From Perkinsela sp. pyNocScin1 (lineage: Eukaryota > Euglenozoa > Kinetoplastea > Prokinetoplastida > Perkinselidae): 64,000 nt of DNA. The stretch is from assembly GCA_964019655.1 (NCBI GenBank), contig CAXHTR010000008.1:992001-1056000 (forward strand). Direction: 5' to 3'. The notes under the pieces were generated by a model that had not been told where the DNA came from, did no database searches, and was given only the letters and a program-made list of their open reading frames with translations. The stretch's first letter is position 1; the number at the start of each line of letters is the position of its first letter. The position numbers and the translations under genes were made by a program. This document shows positions 35,748 to 47,089 of this stretch, piece by piece.

Positions 35748-36830
35748 CTAATTTTTGAGAAACGCAAGAGTACTTTGGTACGACTCACTGCCAGCAATCT
35801 TTGCTTTAGTCAACCATAAAATCCTTTGAGGTGAGTAACGCCATTCATGGCGGCATTTCCTTACTTCTGTTAAGGAGCATGTTTTAAAAGAAAATTCATG
35901 CTGCCTTGAATTTAACTGAGTGCTTTCTGTGGCAAGTAGTGGACTTTCTTCTGTGCCAGAGATATGAACGAATGTTGACCCAGCTTCAATTAATGAATGG
36001 ATATTTAGAAGAAAACATGCTTCAGCTGAAATGTTACTCCGCTTTTCTCGCAGCATGCGTGGGTATTTAAAAACTTCATCTATATCTGCTAATATGACGA
36101 GCGTAAATTCTGGCGCATGATGCCTAGTCTTCTCGAACATGACACATTTCCATTTTTCATCAGATGAATACCATCGCATTTTGTCTTTCGCGAAAATGTT
36201 TTGAGGTTCAACCTTCTTACTTAAATGAGAAGCGCGTCTACCATGCTGATTGAATGCGGATTCGAGGGAAAAAATATTCATAATATCAGTCTCTGAGCTA
36301 ATCTTTAAATCTTTTTCCTCTGATTTTAAAATGGTACATGTGTACCTACCCGGGTTGTGCGACTGTACGCCGAGACTAATTTCCACAACCCTACACTTAT
36401 ATGTAGCATCTAGGGAATCCATCTTGCCCCGTTTTGTTTGCCCTTTCTTTTGCAAATGGTCAGTCTTTGGTGCCAGTAAATCATGATGTGAGAAATTATT
36501 TCCCCGAGATACATCGCGGCTATAGACATGAAGCTTGATGGAATAAGTTATTCGTGATTCGATATTCAGCGTGGTAATCCGCCGATTTACACGCTGACAT
36601 AGACTTTCAAGCTCTTCCCCTAAATGCTCTGCTATGAACGTGTTACTTTCGAGTATGCAAATATTCTGCGATGAAGAGCGGAAATTCTCAGGCGTAGTTT
36701 CCGACCTGGCTAAATTCAGTGATGATAATAAAAGGTTTTCAATTTTCAGCAAGAGCAATAAAATAGTAGTCTGGAAGCGATTGAAGCGATTACCTCCGCA
36801 TACTTCGTTCAGTGCATATTTAAGAAACAT
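35748..36830 (-). CDS. Hypothetical protein (360 aa)
   Basis: An intact ATG frame in an AT-richer part of the window. The N-terminal 45 residues contain a hydrophobic stretch (TTILLLLLKIENLLLSSLNLA) that could be a signal anchor or a buried helix. The remainder is rich in Ser, Lys, Glu and His with no motif recognised. It is the first gene of the large minus-strand block after the divergent switch at 36.8-37.2 kb. Function unknown. Confidence 0.7.
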   Translation of the reverse strand: MFLKYALNEVCGGNRFNRFQTTILLLLLKIENLLLSSLNLARSETTPENFRSSSQNICILESNTFIAEHLGEELESLCQRVNRRITTLNIESRITYSIKLHVYSRDVSRGNNFSHHDLLAPKTDHLQKKGQTKRGKMDSLDATYKCRVVEISLGVQSHNPGRYTCTILKSEEKDLKISSETDIMNIFSLESAFNQHGRRASHLSKKVEPQNIFAKDKMRWYSSDEKWKCVMFEKTRHHAPEFTLVILADIDEVFKYPRMLREKRSNISAEACFLLNIHSLIEAGSTFVHISGTEESPLLATESTQLNSRQHEFSFKTCSLTEVRKCRHEWRYSPQRILWLTKAKIAGSESYQSTLAFLKN

Positions 36831-37176
36831 ATATAGAAGTTATGCAATGCACATAGATGCACCGAAATCATCTTAAATTCTTTCATTCATTCCATGAGCA
36901 TCACAATCGACATGGATTCAGTGTGATTAATTGTACCATTTCGATAAAAAGAATAAGCACGGTTCAAAAAATAGTTATCACTCCGCTTATGATTCATGCG
37001 TGACACGCACGCTACGATCTTCGGGAAACATCTGAATTAAATGGCTCCATGAATTAGGACAACACTGTAGCCTTTCGATAAAAAAGTTTAAATTTTATTT
37101 CATTGCCAATCATGTCTCAGCAGCATTAATAAAACATCTATGACTTCTGAATGCGTTGTGCACCCGCTTCTGAAAA
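36831..37176. other. Divergent strand-switch region
   Basis: About 345 AT-rich bases between two large blocks that point away from each other: minus for about 27 kb to the left, plus for about 27 kb to the right. By position this is the best candidate in the window for a bidirectional transcription start region. No tRNA or conserved core promoter element was recognised. Confidence 0.65.
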
Positions 37177-38079
37177 ATGGCTTCAAATGAGACATCTGTT
37201 TCCAGCATAGCAGTTCTTCGAGATTGTGCAAATCGGCTAGATAATTTATTAAAAAGTGATGACGTCAATGCACCTGAAACAAATGTGATTATCGACTCAG
37301 CTGATAATTTTTTTCAAGTTGCTTCACGTCTGTCAGCTCACTGCAAGCAAATAAAATCCAAGTGCGAATCTATCACCAAAGATCTAGATCACCTTGATTT
37401 TGAGGCTGATCGAGTCATTAAGAAAAACGAAATCCGCCAAATGATCGAAGAGGGCGAGAAAATTCTTCGCAACCTACGCTCACTTCTTGATGATAAGTCC
37501 CAAGGAATCACTTCAATTATAAGAGGAATAAAGCCAACTTCGGCGAGAGAATTACGTGAGAGAACGCGTGAATACAAGGATTCAGAATCTGTCTTTCAAG
37601 AGGCAAAGAATATAGCTATGAAAACCATAGAACCACGGCCAGTTCCAGAAGAGTCACTATCTTTGAAACGCTCAACTTTGAAGAAGGTCGTAAAAGGTGG
37701 ACCAGCCGCTGGTTACTTAGAATCAGGCGTGGTTGTTCCTGAGAAAAATGAAAAATACGATGCCCTGTTAGAAGAGATTGATGAAAAGGAGGCGCTTATA
37801 AACAAGCACATTGATACTTTGATCCTTGAAGCACGCGGTCTATCAGATTTGGGCAAAAATATACAGGAAGAAATTTCAGGCTCTACAGAAACTGTGAAAC
37901 ATGTTACCAAGAAAATAGGCCGATCAGGATTCAAAATGAGTACTCTCAACGCGCGTGTTAAGCGAATAATAAACGACAGGTCAATGCAGAGCACGTTTGT
38001 GACTTTTCTGTGTGCTATATTATTTCTAGCCCTAGTAGGGTATTTGATCTACGAAATACTGACGTTTCGTAAATCATGA
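37177..38079 (+). CDS. SNARE-like tail-anchored protein
   Basis: A 300-residue protein with long heptad helices and a single C-terminal transmembrane segment (about residues 272-294, FVTFLCAILFLALVGYLIYEIL) followed by only a few residues. A SNARE-motif-like helix lies directly before it (about 205-268, containing HIDTLILEARGLSDLGKNIQ). An N-terminal helical bundle precedes. The plan is that of a Q-SNARE acting in membrane fusion; the exact class (for example SEC20 or another ER/Golgi Q-SNARE) is not certain. It is the first gene of the right-hand plus-strand block. Confidence 0.78.
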   Translation: MASNETSVSSIAVLRDCANRLDNLLKSDDVNAPETNVIIDSADNFFQVASRLSAHCKQIKSKCESITKDLDHLDFEADRVIKKNEIRQMIEEGEKILRNLRSLLDDKSQGITSIIRGIKPTSARELRERTREYKDSESVFQEAKNIAMKTIEPRPVPEESLSLKRSTLKKVVKGGPAAGYLESGVVVPEKNEKYDALLEEIDEKEALINKHIDTLILEARGLSDLGKNIQEEISGSTETVKHVTKKIGRSGFKMSTLNARVKRIINDRSMQSTFVTFLCAILFLALVGYLIYEILTFRKS

Positions 38080-38165
38080 TGCCCCTGTCTGGTTTTCGAT
38101 TCTTTAGAAAATGCGTCTGCGCAGCTCATCATAAATTTCAACAAGGATATTATTACTCAAACACA

Positions 38166-38924
38166 ATGAATGTGCCCATCGGCTTCGCATATAAACTAGA
38201 GGGAGAAGATATTGACGATGGAATCGAGAATTATGAGGTCGAAGAGAAAGCACTTGCGGAGGAGGCACTTGAGTTATTGGAAGCTGACCTCCAAGACGAA
38301 GATTTTAATGTAAACTTGGTCAAAGAAGCAGCTGTTAGCAATAAAGTGCCAGAAACATCAAATAATGTGCAGAACACTGTGAAAGATGAGCTCGTTCGTG
38401 ATTTAGAGGCTCTAATCAAATTGCATTCCGAGAGCCTGTCAGTTCCTATCACAGATCAATCACGCAGGCTCGCATGTCTCAAAGTGAAGCTGTGTATGTT
38501 TTCGACGGTTGCGCTAGGCTTGATCAATGAAGGGGCTGACATGGATGACCACCCTGTGATGGAGAGCATCAATGAAGTGCTTGGTGAAATAAACGAGCAG
38601 CAGCAGAAAGTTGACAGCCCCGAGCTTCCTCAGGATCATCATGAGGTATTGACTGATGTAAGTGCAGAGGATGAAAGTCAGGCGGAGGATTCGGATAACG
38701 AAACTCGTAGACTTGCAACTCGGGAAATTGTCTCGAATAGAGGTCTTACACGGCTGAGGCCAAAAGACCGTAAAAACCCTCGTGTAAACCAAAAAAGACG
38801 CTACAAGATTGGGCTAAAAAAGGTGCGCAGCATGAAGCAGTCGTTCAAGAGTGAAGCTAAAGGAGGGTTTACTGGCGTAAGAACAATGCGACCACACATC
38901 GTTCGTAGTCAAGGACTATCCTGA
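38166..38924 (+). CDS. UTP3/SAS10 family protein (small-subunit processome)
   Basis: A 252-residue protein with an acidic N-terminal half and the C-terminal Sas10 domain: ATREIVSNRGLTRLRPKDRK, then NPRVNQKRRYKIGLKKV and a final GVRTMRPHIVRSQGL. Members join the small-subunit processome in 18S rRNA maturation. A central Sas10/Utp3 helical region lies at about 70-150. The open frame extends upstream to 38076 and overlaps the SNARE stop, but that part looks unconserved, so I take the ATG at 38166. LCP5/neuroguidin proteins share the Sas10 domain and are the alternative. Confidence 0.85.
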   Translation: MNVPIGFAYKLEGEDIDDGIENYEVEEKALAEEALELLEADLQDEDFNVNLVKEAAVSNKVPETSNNVQNTVKDELVRDLEALIKLHSESLSVPITDQSRRLACLKVKLCMFSTVALGLINEGADMDDHPVMESINEVLGEINEQQQKVDSPELPQDHHEVLTDVSAEDESQAEDSDNETRRLATREIVSNRGLTRLRPKDRKNPRVNQKRRYKIGLKKVRSMKQSFKSEAKGGFTGVRTMRPHIVRSQGLS

Positions 38925-39064
38925 TACGATTCATTTCGCACTTTCCGTCTTCAAGATATGCTTCTTCTGCAGTGGCTCAAGGGTAGCTTGCCATGCACAA
39001 ACTCGTCGCTGAAAATATAGGTACATAAAATAATACGAAATTGTGTTTTTCTTAACTTTCAAGA

Positions 39065-39985
39065 ATGAAGCCAAGAAAGTCAGGAAAGACGATGTTCGCT
39101 GCAAAGCGAGCAAAGATCTTCCCGGTCCATCCTAACCCAACGTACCCCCAGAGTATCATTCGAGTAACGCACACAACAGATCCCCTTAAGATAAGAGGGC
39201 AAAATAAGTATGTCCAGGGAGGAAACCAGTCCGCAACAACTTCGGCATTGTATCAGCGCATGGATAATTCGTTCTCGAAGAGGAACATCGAAAAGGCAAA
39301 AGATCCAGAATTTGCCGCTTTTGCTGATTTCCTTGAAGGGCGGCGCTTCGGCGATATTCTCTCTGGAAGAAAATATCAAAAGTTTTATGATCTGTGCGCT
39401 GACCAAGACGATGTCATTGTCTGGCTATGCATGACCGCTATGTCAGTCCTTAACCCTGGGGATATGCGGAGTCGCTTGCTGTACCAGCATCTGAAAGCAC
39501 TTTTGAAAGCCGTAGCGAATCGCGAAATGCACCCTCGAACTGCATTTACATTTTACGAAAACGTCGTGCGCGGCCCTGCATTCCGTGAGTTGGCTCAAAC
39601 CCAGCTCAATCACAGCCAGCCACACAGGCTACTGGGTATCTGTGCGGGAGCTCAACTACTGAAAGAGTCCAATCTTTGTACAAGGCCCATGCAGGGATAT
39701 TTTGAGCTCTACAAACGCATCAGTGAACGCAGTGAATTCTTTACCCCATGGGGATTCCCACCGCTGTATCAGTTTGAAGAGCGCTTGCAGCTGCTGCAGC
39801 GCCTCCGCCCATTCAACCGTGCTGCTCGACAGAAAGCAGAAATGGCAAAGCGGTCAAAGCGAGTTTCTGCCAAGTTCAGGCGATATTATGGTGGATCGAT
39901 TATGTGGATTCCGCCCTTGTGGAAACACACAAGAACATGGATGGGCCCGCAGTATAGATTTTTCCGAAGCATCATTCCGGACTAA
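39065..39985 (+). CDS. Hypothetical basic protein (306 aa)
   Basis: The ATG follows TTTCTTAACTTTCAAG, a strong pyrimidine tract plus AG, 2 bases upstream. The protein is strongly basic, rich in Arg, Lys and aromatic residues, and ends in a Trp/Tyr-rich segment (MWIPPLWKHTRTWMGPQYRF). A basic N-terminus (MKPRKSGKTMFAAKRAKIF) could be a presequence. Such a composition suits an RNA-associated protein, possibly of the mitochondrial ribosome, but I recognise no family. Confidence 0.75.
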   Translation: MKPRKSGKTMFAAKRAKIFPVHPNPTYPQSIIRVTHTTDPLKIRGQNKYVQGGNQSATTSALYQRMDNSFSKRNIEKAKDPEFAAFADFLEGRRFGDILSGRKYQKFYDLCADQDDVIVWLCMTAMSVLNPGDMRSRLLYQHLKALLKAVANREMHPRTAFTFYENVVRGPAFRELAQTQLNHSQPHRLLGICAGAQLLKESNLCTRPMQGYFELYKRISERSEFFTPWGFPPLYQFEERLQLLQRLRPFNRAARQKAEMAKRSKRVSAKFRRYYGGSIMWIPPLWKHTRTWMGPQYRFFRSIIPD

Positions 39986-40069
39986 AATTTGTGAGTAATG
40001 AAGTGTTGTTCGTGATCAGCCCCCAACAACTAGAATTCACGCACATTTCTTTATAGTTTTACTTTTTCG

Positions 40070-41575
40070 ATGAGCTTAGCCTCAGCAATACGGCGCAACC
40101 GCACGCGGCTGCTCCGCATGCTTTTCTTCGGCATTATCGCTATATGCTCAACAGCAGTCATTCGCTACGCTATTTACCGGACGCCAAAAATTGCATCATA
40201 CAAAGAGGAGAGCTCCTTCGACTATGAGGCTTTTGCTGCACAATCAAACTCGACATCACAGAAGTGTGACTTGAAACCCTGTGCGGTACGGTACGGCATT
40301 GTGTTTGACGCTGGTAGCACTGGCTCTCGCGTGCATGTATACAAATATAGCAAGAACACGAAACGGAGAAAAATCACTCTTCATTCTGAGGAGAGCATGC
40401 ATATTACGCCTGGACTGTCAAGCTACCGCGACCCAGAGGAAGCTGCCCTGTCGCTCAAGCCGCTTCTCGACTTTACTATGGAAAAAGTACCAAAAAACAG
40501 ACAAAACAAGTGTACACCCATTTGGCTCAGGGCCACCGCAGGGCTGCGTCTCGTAGGGGTCGAGAACTCTGTGGCAATTCTACACGCTGTGCACTCCATG
40601 TTCTCGATGTACCCATTCGAGCTCCCCGACGACGCTGTTGAAATGATGGACGGAAAAGACGAGGGCCCGCTTGCGTGGCTCACTGTCAATTTTTTACTCG
40701 GAAATTTGCATAAAAAGCCTAACAAGAGCTGTATGAAAGCCAAAAAGCGTGTACGCGCCAACGCAACAGCCGTTCCAGCAACAGTAGGCGTCGTCGACAT
40801 GGGTGGTGGGAGCACGCAGGTAGTTTTCGCCCCGGATGAGCCCGTGGACACGCTCCACTACGCGCCAGACGTCAATACACATGTCATTCACTACTTCGAC
40901 CGCCAGTTCTCGCTCTATCAGCATAGCTACCTCGGCTTCGGGCTCGTCGAGGCACGCGAGGCAATAATAAAGCTTCTTGCGAGTCGAAGCGGTCCCACGA
41001 ACAGCGACGGTCTGCGGCACGTGCCCTGCCTCCCTCCGGGCTACCTTGAAGAAGTGAGAGTTGTTCATAACGCGACGCGATCGCACATTGGCACTGGTAC
41101 ACAAATCGACCACAGCCACGAGACAGTAGAAAAGGTTGCTGTTCAGGGGACCTCGCAGCTCTATGGCTTCGAGCAGTGCCTTCCTTACGTCCATGATGCC
41201 CTCAACAAGTCACACCCGTGTCCGACGAATTCTTGTAGCTTCAATGGGGTGCATCAGCCAACGCTTGAGCACGCTTTCAAGGGCGACTGGTACCTCATGT
41301 CAAAGTTTTACGATCTGGCTGCAAAATATATGGAAGAAGCGAAGAAAGACCATCTCGAGCTCGAAGACTACAGACAAATAGCAGTTGCGGCGTGCAAGCG
41401 AGGCATCTTCGAGGATGCAGAAGAGCCATACCTCTGCATCGACACGACCTTCCTCTACGTGCTCCTCGCGCAGGGCTACGAGCTGCCAGAAACGCAGCCA
41501 CTCTATCCAAGGAACCGGATCAACGGCATTGAGCTGTCGTGGACGCTCGGCATGATGATCGAGGAGATCGCTTGA
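40070..41575 (+). CDS. GDA1/CD39-family nucleoside di/triphosphatase (apyrase)
   Basis: A 501-residue type II membrane protein: a short cytosolic basic N-terminus, one transmembrane helix (about 17-36, MLFFGIIAICSTAVIRYAIY), then a luminal catalytic domain. Apyrase conserved regions are visible in order: GIVFDAGSTGSRVHVYKY (ACR1), WLRATAGLRL (ACR2), DEGPLAWLTVNFLLG (ACR3), VVDMGGGSTQVVF (ACR4) and a C-terminal SWTLG (ACR5). Several Cys suggest disulfides. In the Golgi these enzymes hydrolyse GDP or UDP released by glycosyltransferases; an ecto-enzyme is also possible. Confidence 0.95.
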   Translation: MSLASAIRRNRTRLLRMLFFGIIAICSTAVIRYAIYRTPKIASYKEESSFDYEAFAAQSNSTSQKCDLKPCAVRYGIVFDAGSTGSRVHVYKYSKNTKRRKITLHSEESMHITPGLSSYRDPEEAALSLKPLLDFTMEKVPKNRQNKCTPIWLRATAGLRLVGVENSVAILHAVHSMFSMYPFELPDDAVEMMDGKDEGPLAWLTVNFLLGNLHKKPNKSCMKAKKRVRANATAVPATVGVVDMGGGSTQVVFAPDEPVDTLHYAPDVNTHVIHYFDRQFSLYQHSYLGFGLVEAREAIIKLLASRSGPTNSDGLRHVPCLPPGYLEEVRVVHNATRSHIGTGTQIDHSHETVEKVAVQGTSQLYGFEQCLPYVHDALNKSHPCPTNSCSFNGVHQPTLEHAFKGDWYLMSKFYDLAAKYMEEAKKDHLELEDYRQIAVAACKRGIFEDAEEPYLCIDTTFLYVLLAQGYELPETQPLYPRNRINGIELSWTLGMMIEEIA

Positions 41576-41744
41576 AATTAAAAAATCTGTTAGTAGAGGG
41601 AAATGATACTCGTAAGATGACGTCGTATGCATGAAAGCTGACATATTCGTCGTGGCAAACACATTGTTACTAAAATTTTGGTTCCCGGCAGTGTATTTTA
41701 GTAAAAATTCTCGTTTTCTTCATTCCGCATGCTGTGATTCTGGA

Positions 41745-42668
41745 ATGGGCGCATTCACTCCCTATGCTCCAGTCGAAGATGTCCTCATAGCGCAATACAA
41801 GGACGCCGAGCAGGTAAACGAGGTACTAGACATTGTCCTTGAGCTATTCTCGCGCATATTCGGCGTTCGCAAGGCCAACGACTGGGCCGTCGAGATCGAG
41901 CACCTCATACCATCGGCCCTCTATCTCTTTCCTATGTGGCTTTTAAATAAACAAACTGTTGGCGAGGAGGACAGAAGTGTCTGGGAGTACCCTTTCGACA
42001 AGACGAGCCGCTTCTTTTCGATGCTGCTTCGAATTTTCGTGCCGTATTTTATCAGCAAGCGGTGCAGACACCTTCGCGCACCCCTCAGGCTTGTGCAGCG
42101 CTTTCAAACAGGATTCTTCATGGCCACTGGCTCGAACATTGATGCTCGAGGCCTGCTGGCAGGCACATCGTACTTGACATCAAGCGCACGAGGAATTATT
42201 CAGGCTGGCACTCGAAAAAGGTACCAGATGGACCTCATGCGCATCATTGGCTGCCTGACCCTCCTCGAGCTGTTCATTCGCTTTGTTCGTCGAGTACTAG
42301 CTGTCCTGAAGCGAATACGGCAGCAAGGCACGCTCGAAAACACTCGCCAATTTATTGCGAATGCCGCGTCGCTGTACACAGAGATCGAAGCGATCATTAC
42401 TGGACACCACAAGAGCCCACCCCAGCTCGTTCCGCAGAAAATTACGCGAGCGACTGATGTGGTATCGACGACAAAAGACTGTACGCTCTGCTTAGACAAG
42501 CTGACGAATCCAGCTGCCACAGGCTGCGGGCACGTGTTCTGCTGGGACTGTATCATCAACTACTGTGGCGAAACAACGTTCCCGCAGGTGCCGGCGTGCC
42601 CACTGTGCCGGCGCGAGGTCAAGCCGCAGCACATTGTCCCATGCCCTCGCATCCTTGACTACTACTAG
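41745..42668 (+). CDS. PEX10: Peroxisome/glycosome biogenesis RING protein PEX10
   Basis: A 307-residue protein with an N-terminal Pex2/Pex12-type membrane region and a C-terminal C3HC4 RING: CTLCLDKL, then CGHVFCWDC and CPLCRR (about 245-285). PEX10 works with PEX2 and PEX12 as a ubiquitin ligase that recycles the PEX5 import receptor; in kinetoplastids the organelle is the glycosome. PEX2 or PEX12 are less likely because the RING is complete and C-terminal. I chose the ATG at 41745 because MGAFTPYAPVEDVLIAQYKDA matches the usual family N-terminus; an upstream in-frame ATG at 41631 adds 38 residues. Confidence 0.9.
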   Translation: MGAFTPYAPVEDVLIAQYKDAEQVNEVLDIVLELFSRIFGVRKANDWAVEIEHLIPSALYLFPMWLLNKQTVGEEDRSVWEYPFDKTSRFFSMLLRIFVPYFISKRCRHLRAPLRLVQRFQTGFFMATGSNIDARGLLAGTSYLTSSARGIIQAGTRKRYQMDLMRIIGCLTLLELFIRFVRRVLAVLKRIRQQGTLENTRQFIANAASLYTEIEAIITGHHKSPPQLVPQKITRATDVVSTTKDCTLCLDKLTNPAATGCGHVFCWDCIINYCGETTFPQVPACPLCRREVKPQHIVPCPRILDYY

Positions 42669-42737
42669 CGAGAGTCTCTCTAGATTTTCTCTCGAATTTT
42701 TCTTAGATTTACTTGTACGCTCATCTTTTGTTGTATA

Positions 42738-43826
42738 ATGAAGCCCTGGGTCGAAAAGTACCGCCCTCGCACGCTGGATGACGTGTGTTTCCAGGAAGAA
42801 GTGACTGTAGCCCTCCGTGCAGCTGTCAGCAGCTACGAAAAGGCTTGTGCAATGCCACACCTCCTCCTGCATGGGCCCGCCGGCACTGGCAAGACGACAT
42901 CCGCCCTCGCTCTCGCGCGGCAGCTCTTCGGCGACGACCCGGAGGTCCTCGCCTTCCGCGTACGCGAGCTCAACGCCTCTGACGACCGTGGCATCCACGT
43001 TGTGCGCGAAAAAATTAAGAAATTTTCGCAAAACGCCATCCACGAAGGCGCGCTGCGCCCCGGCACGCAGGAGCGCATGCCGCCGTTCAAGGTCATCATC
43101 CTCGACGAGGCCGACGCGCTCCTGCCAGACGCGCAGTCCGCGCTGCGCCGCGTTATCGAGGACAGCTCAATCTCCACCCGCTTTATTCTGATTTGTAATT
43201 ACCTCTCGAAGATCATCGATCCCATCTCGTCGCGCTGCGTCAAGTACCGCTTCAACCCGATCCCGAAGTCCATTGTCATAGACAGGCTATCTTCCATCTT
43301 GCGCATGGAGAGCGACTCCATGGTCGGTGACGAGGGGCCATCGCCACTGCAAAAGTTTGTGATGGAGGCTATTTACGACGCCTCTGCCGGTGACTTGCGC
43401 AATGCCATCACACAGCTGCAGAGCATCGCACAGTACTGCTTTCCGAATCTTACCAAAGCAGGCCAAGTCCTCACAGACGACGATGAGAACGCGATTTGCA
43501 GTGCGCTCGGCATCATTCCGGAAAAAACTATTCTAATGTACGTCAGCGCGTGGAAGACCATGAGCTTTTCGGAGCTCCACATGCGCACGGCCGCGATTCT
43601 CCGCCAGGGGTACTCCGCCGTGCACATCATGCGGTACATTCTCAAGTACATTATACAGGTCGAGTGCAGCGACGAAGTCCTGGGCAAGCTCTCGACGATC
43701 CAGCGCTCGCTGATTGCCTTGAAGGCGGCGAAGGTGGAGAAGGCGATCATGGACGGTGGGGACGACACGCTGCAGCTGCTCGACCTCGGGCGCAAGGCAC
43801 AGGAAATTATCCAGCAGCAGGCGTGA
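42738..43826 (+). CDS. Replication factor C small subunit (clamp loader, RFC4/RFC2 type)
   Basis: A 362-residue AAA+ protein. It starts PWVEKYRPRTLDDV, has Walker A GPAGTGKTT at 46-54, Walker B ILDEADALL at 121-129, the SRC motif at 165-167 and the RFC-type C-terminal collar helices. RFC loads PCNA onto primer ends. The start WVEKYRPxxxDDVxFQEEV is closest to the human RFC4 / yeast Rfc2 subunit, but subunit identity is only a resemblance. A pyrimidine tract plus TTAG lies 32 bases before the ATG. Confidence 0.95.
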   Translation: MKPWVEKYRPRTLDDVCFQEEVTVALRAAVSSYEKACAMPHLLLHGPAGTGKTTSALALARQLFGDDPEVLAFRVRELNASDDRGIHVVREKIKKFSQNAIHEGALRPGTQERMPPFKVIILDEADALLPDAQSALRRVIEDSSISTRFILICNYLSKIIDPISSRCVKYRFNPIPKSIVIDRLSSILRMESDSMVGDEGPSPLQKFVMEAIYDASAGDLRNAITQLQSIAQYCFPNLTKAGQVLTDDDENAICSALGIIPEKTILMYVSAWKTMSFSELHMRTAAILRQGYSAVHIMRYILKYIIQVECSDEVLGKLSTIQRSLIALKAAKVEKAIMDGGDDTLQLLDLGRKAQEIIQQQA

Positions 43827-43917
43827 ACTTTTGGGTAGCCCACCGATCTATCAAATTTTTTTACTAGATATTACTAGTAATTCTCCTTTTCATTCTTGCT
43901 TTATCCAAGCACATGCC

Positions 43918-44457
43918 ATGAGCCATCGGCAACGGAGCCATTCGGATATTCCCATCGACACGTCGTCGATGGTTCTGCATAAGGCGCTCAAAGGCCTTGC
44001 CGAGCGATACAAGAGCTGCGTTGAGCAGCAGGTGCCGCAGCCACGGGGCACGGCGTCCAAAAAATCGCCTGCATTGAAGCAACACTACGTCGACCCGTCG
44101 CTTCCAGCGCTCGTGACGCTCCTTGACGACCTCATTTTTCAGGGCGAGTGCACCCATGCCATGCAGCTGGCAAACACGCAGATAGTTGGGCTGTGCGATG
44201 ACGACCCCAACGCCGTTGAACCCTTTGAGATAACACGGGCACACCTCAAGTACCCCAACGCCTCGCCGTTGCACCCGATGGTGATGAATGATGCGAAAGA
44301 GCGTGATGAAACTTCTGACGTGGCATATGATCACTTTTCTGCGTACAATGAAGAGCTTGCTGATCACCCAAAGCGCGCAGCACGAGAAAAAGTCATTGTT
44401 GGCGCCAGTCCGTTCGCAAGAGACTTCACGAGAGCGCTTTTCGACCCAAGTATGTGA
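43918..44457 (+). CDS. Hypothetical protein (179 aa)
   Basis: The ATG at 43918 comes after a pyrimidine tract and CCAAG. An out-of-frame ATG at 43914 opens a two-codon upstream frame (ATG CCA TGA). The protein is hydrophilic with a central helical part (PALVTLLDDLIFQGECTHAMQLA) and no membrane helix or known motif. It lies between the RFC subunit and the ATP synthase gene. Function unknown. Confidence 0.7.
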   Translation: MSHRQRSHSDIPIDTSSMVLHKALKGLAERYKSCVEQQVPQPRGTASKKSPALKQHYVDPSLPALVTLLDDLIFQGECTHAMQLANTQIVGLCDDDPNAVEPFEITRAHLKYPNASPLHPMVMNDAKERDETSDVAYDHFSAYNEELADHPKRAAREKVIVGASPFARDFTRALFDPSM

Positions 44458-46135
<1,678 letters not shown>

Positions 46136-46299
46136 ATATTTGTTCCGCATACAACCATACAGCAGCTGAAATGTTGAAAATATAGCTTTTCACAGCATAC
46201 ATCAGTTTATGTAGGGGGAATATGATCTCTTCTTAGTAATTTTTCAAGTATTCGGAATTTTAATTCTAGTAAAAAATGAAAGCATAGATCGTGCAGAAA

Positions 46300-47010
46300 A
46301 TGAGAGGCCGACGATCCAAAGAACCCCCGCCTGAGACAATGGAGGCAGCCAATGACACAGACTCCTCCGATGAGTCCTACGTGATGTCGAGCGACAACGA
46401 CGAGAGCTTCATGCCGCAGAAGCGCAAGCGCGCCGCGAACACCTCGATCGCGAGCCTCAGCGAGGTCCCGTGCTTCCTGAGCCTCATGAGCCTGCGCGAG
46501 GTGAACGGCAAGGCCGTCGGCCGCCTCAAGCGCACGCTGCAGGACTGCCACCCGTTTCTCAAGCGCCCTGAGGTAGAGTTTCAGACCGAGTGGTGTGATA
46601 TCATGAAGCGCTTCTACCTCACAGACGAGTTTCACGACACGCTGTACGGCGAGGACGCAGAGAAGAAGCCCGAGGATGTGAGAGAAGAAGAGCCACCGCA
46701 GTACACAGTAACGCACCATGTTGATTTTTCGAGATTTGGTGGGAAACCCAAGTATATTCGCGCTGATGAGGCCCAGGCAGAGACTGAACAAGTCATAGCC
46801 TCTAATGAGAATGTATCCGAAAGTCAGCTGACGACGACTGCGGCGGCGCTCAAGACGTGGAAGTCCCACAAGGCAGCGAACCCGGAGATGGTCGACGAGC
46901 TCGCCGAGCACCACAAGGGCAAGAACGTGTACCTCGAACAGCAGAGCTTCCTCGGCGCCGTCGACAGCAAGCACTACGCGCTCCGGAAGCAGATGGAAAG
47001 GGGTGGGTAG
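46300..47010 (+). CDS. Hypothetical protein with acidic Ser-rich N-terminus (236 aa)
   Basis: The ATG at 46300 has an AG three bases before it; the open frame starts earlier at a GTG. A basic RGRRSK start is followed by an acidic Ser/Asp stretch ([18 protein letters not shown]) typical of casein kinase 2 targets, then a KRKR motif and more structured helices. This composition suggests a nuclear protein. No domain recognised. It lies between ATP synthase beta and CTU1. Confidence 0.72.
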   Translation: MRGRRSKEPPPETMEAANDTDSSDESYVMSSDNDESFMPQKRKRAANTSIASLSEVPCFLSLMSLREVNGKAVGRLKRTLQDCHPFLKRPEVEFQTEWCDIMKRFYLTDEFHDTLYGEDAEKKPEDVREEEPPQYTVTHHVDFSRFGGKPKYIRADEAQAETEQVIASNENVSESQLTTTAAALKTWKSHKAANPEMVDELAEHHKGKNVYLEQQSFLGAVDSKHYALRKQMERGG

Positions 47011-47089
47011 CGTTTGGTTCCTGTGGGTGTGCACAGCTTCAACTTTAGGGCCCTACACACTGTTGCTTTCCTTTCATTCACTCGTGACA

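Noticed and set aside
38076-38165. Upstream extension of the UTP3 frame overlapping the SNARE stop (ATGA)
   Set aside because: The added residues are Cys/Phe/Tyr-rich and unlike UTP3; ATG at 38166 gives a natural acidic N-terminus.
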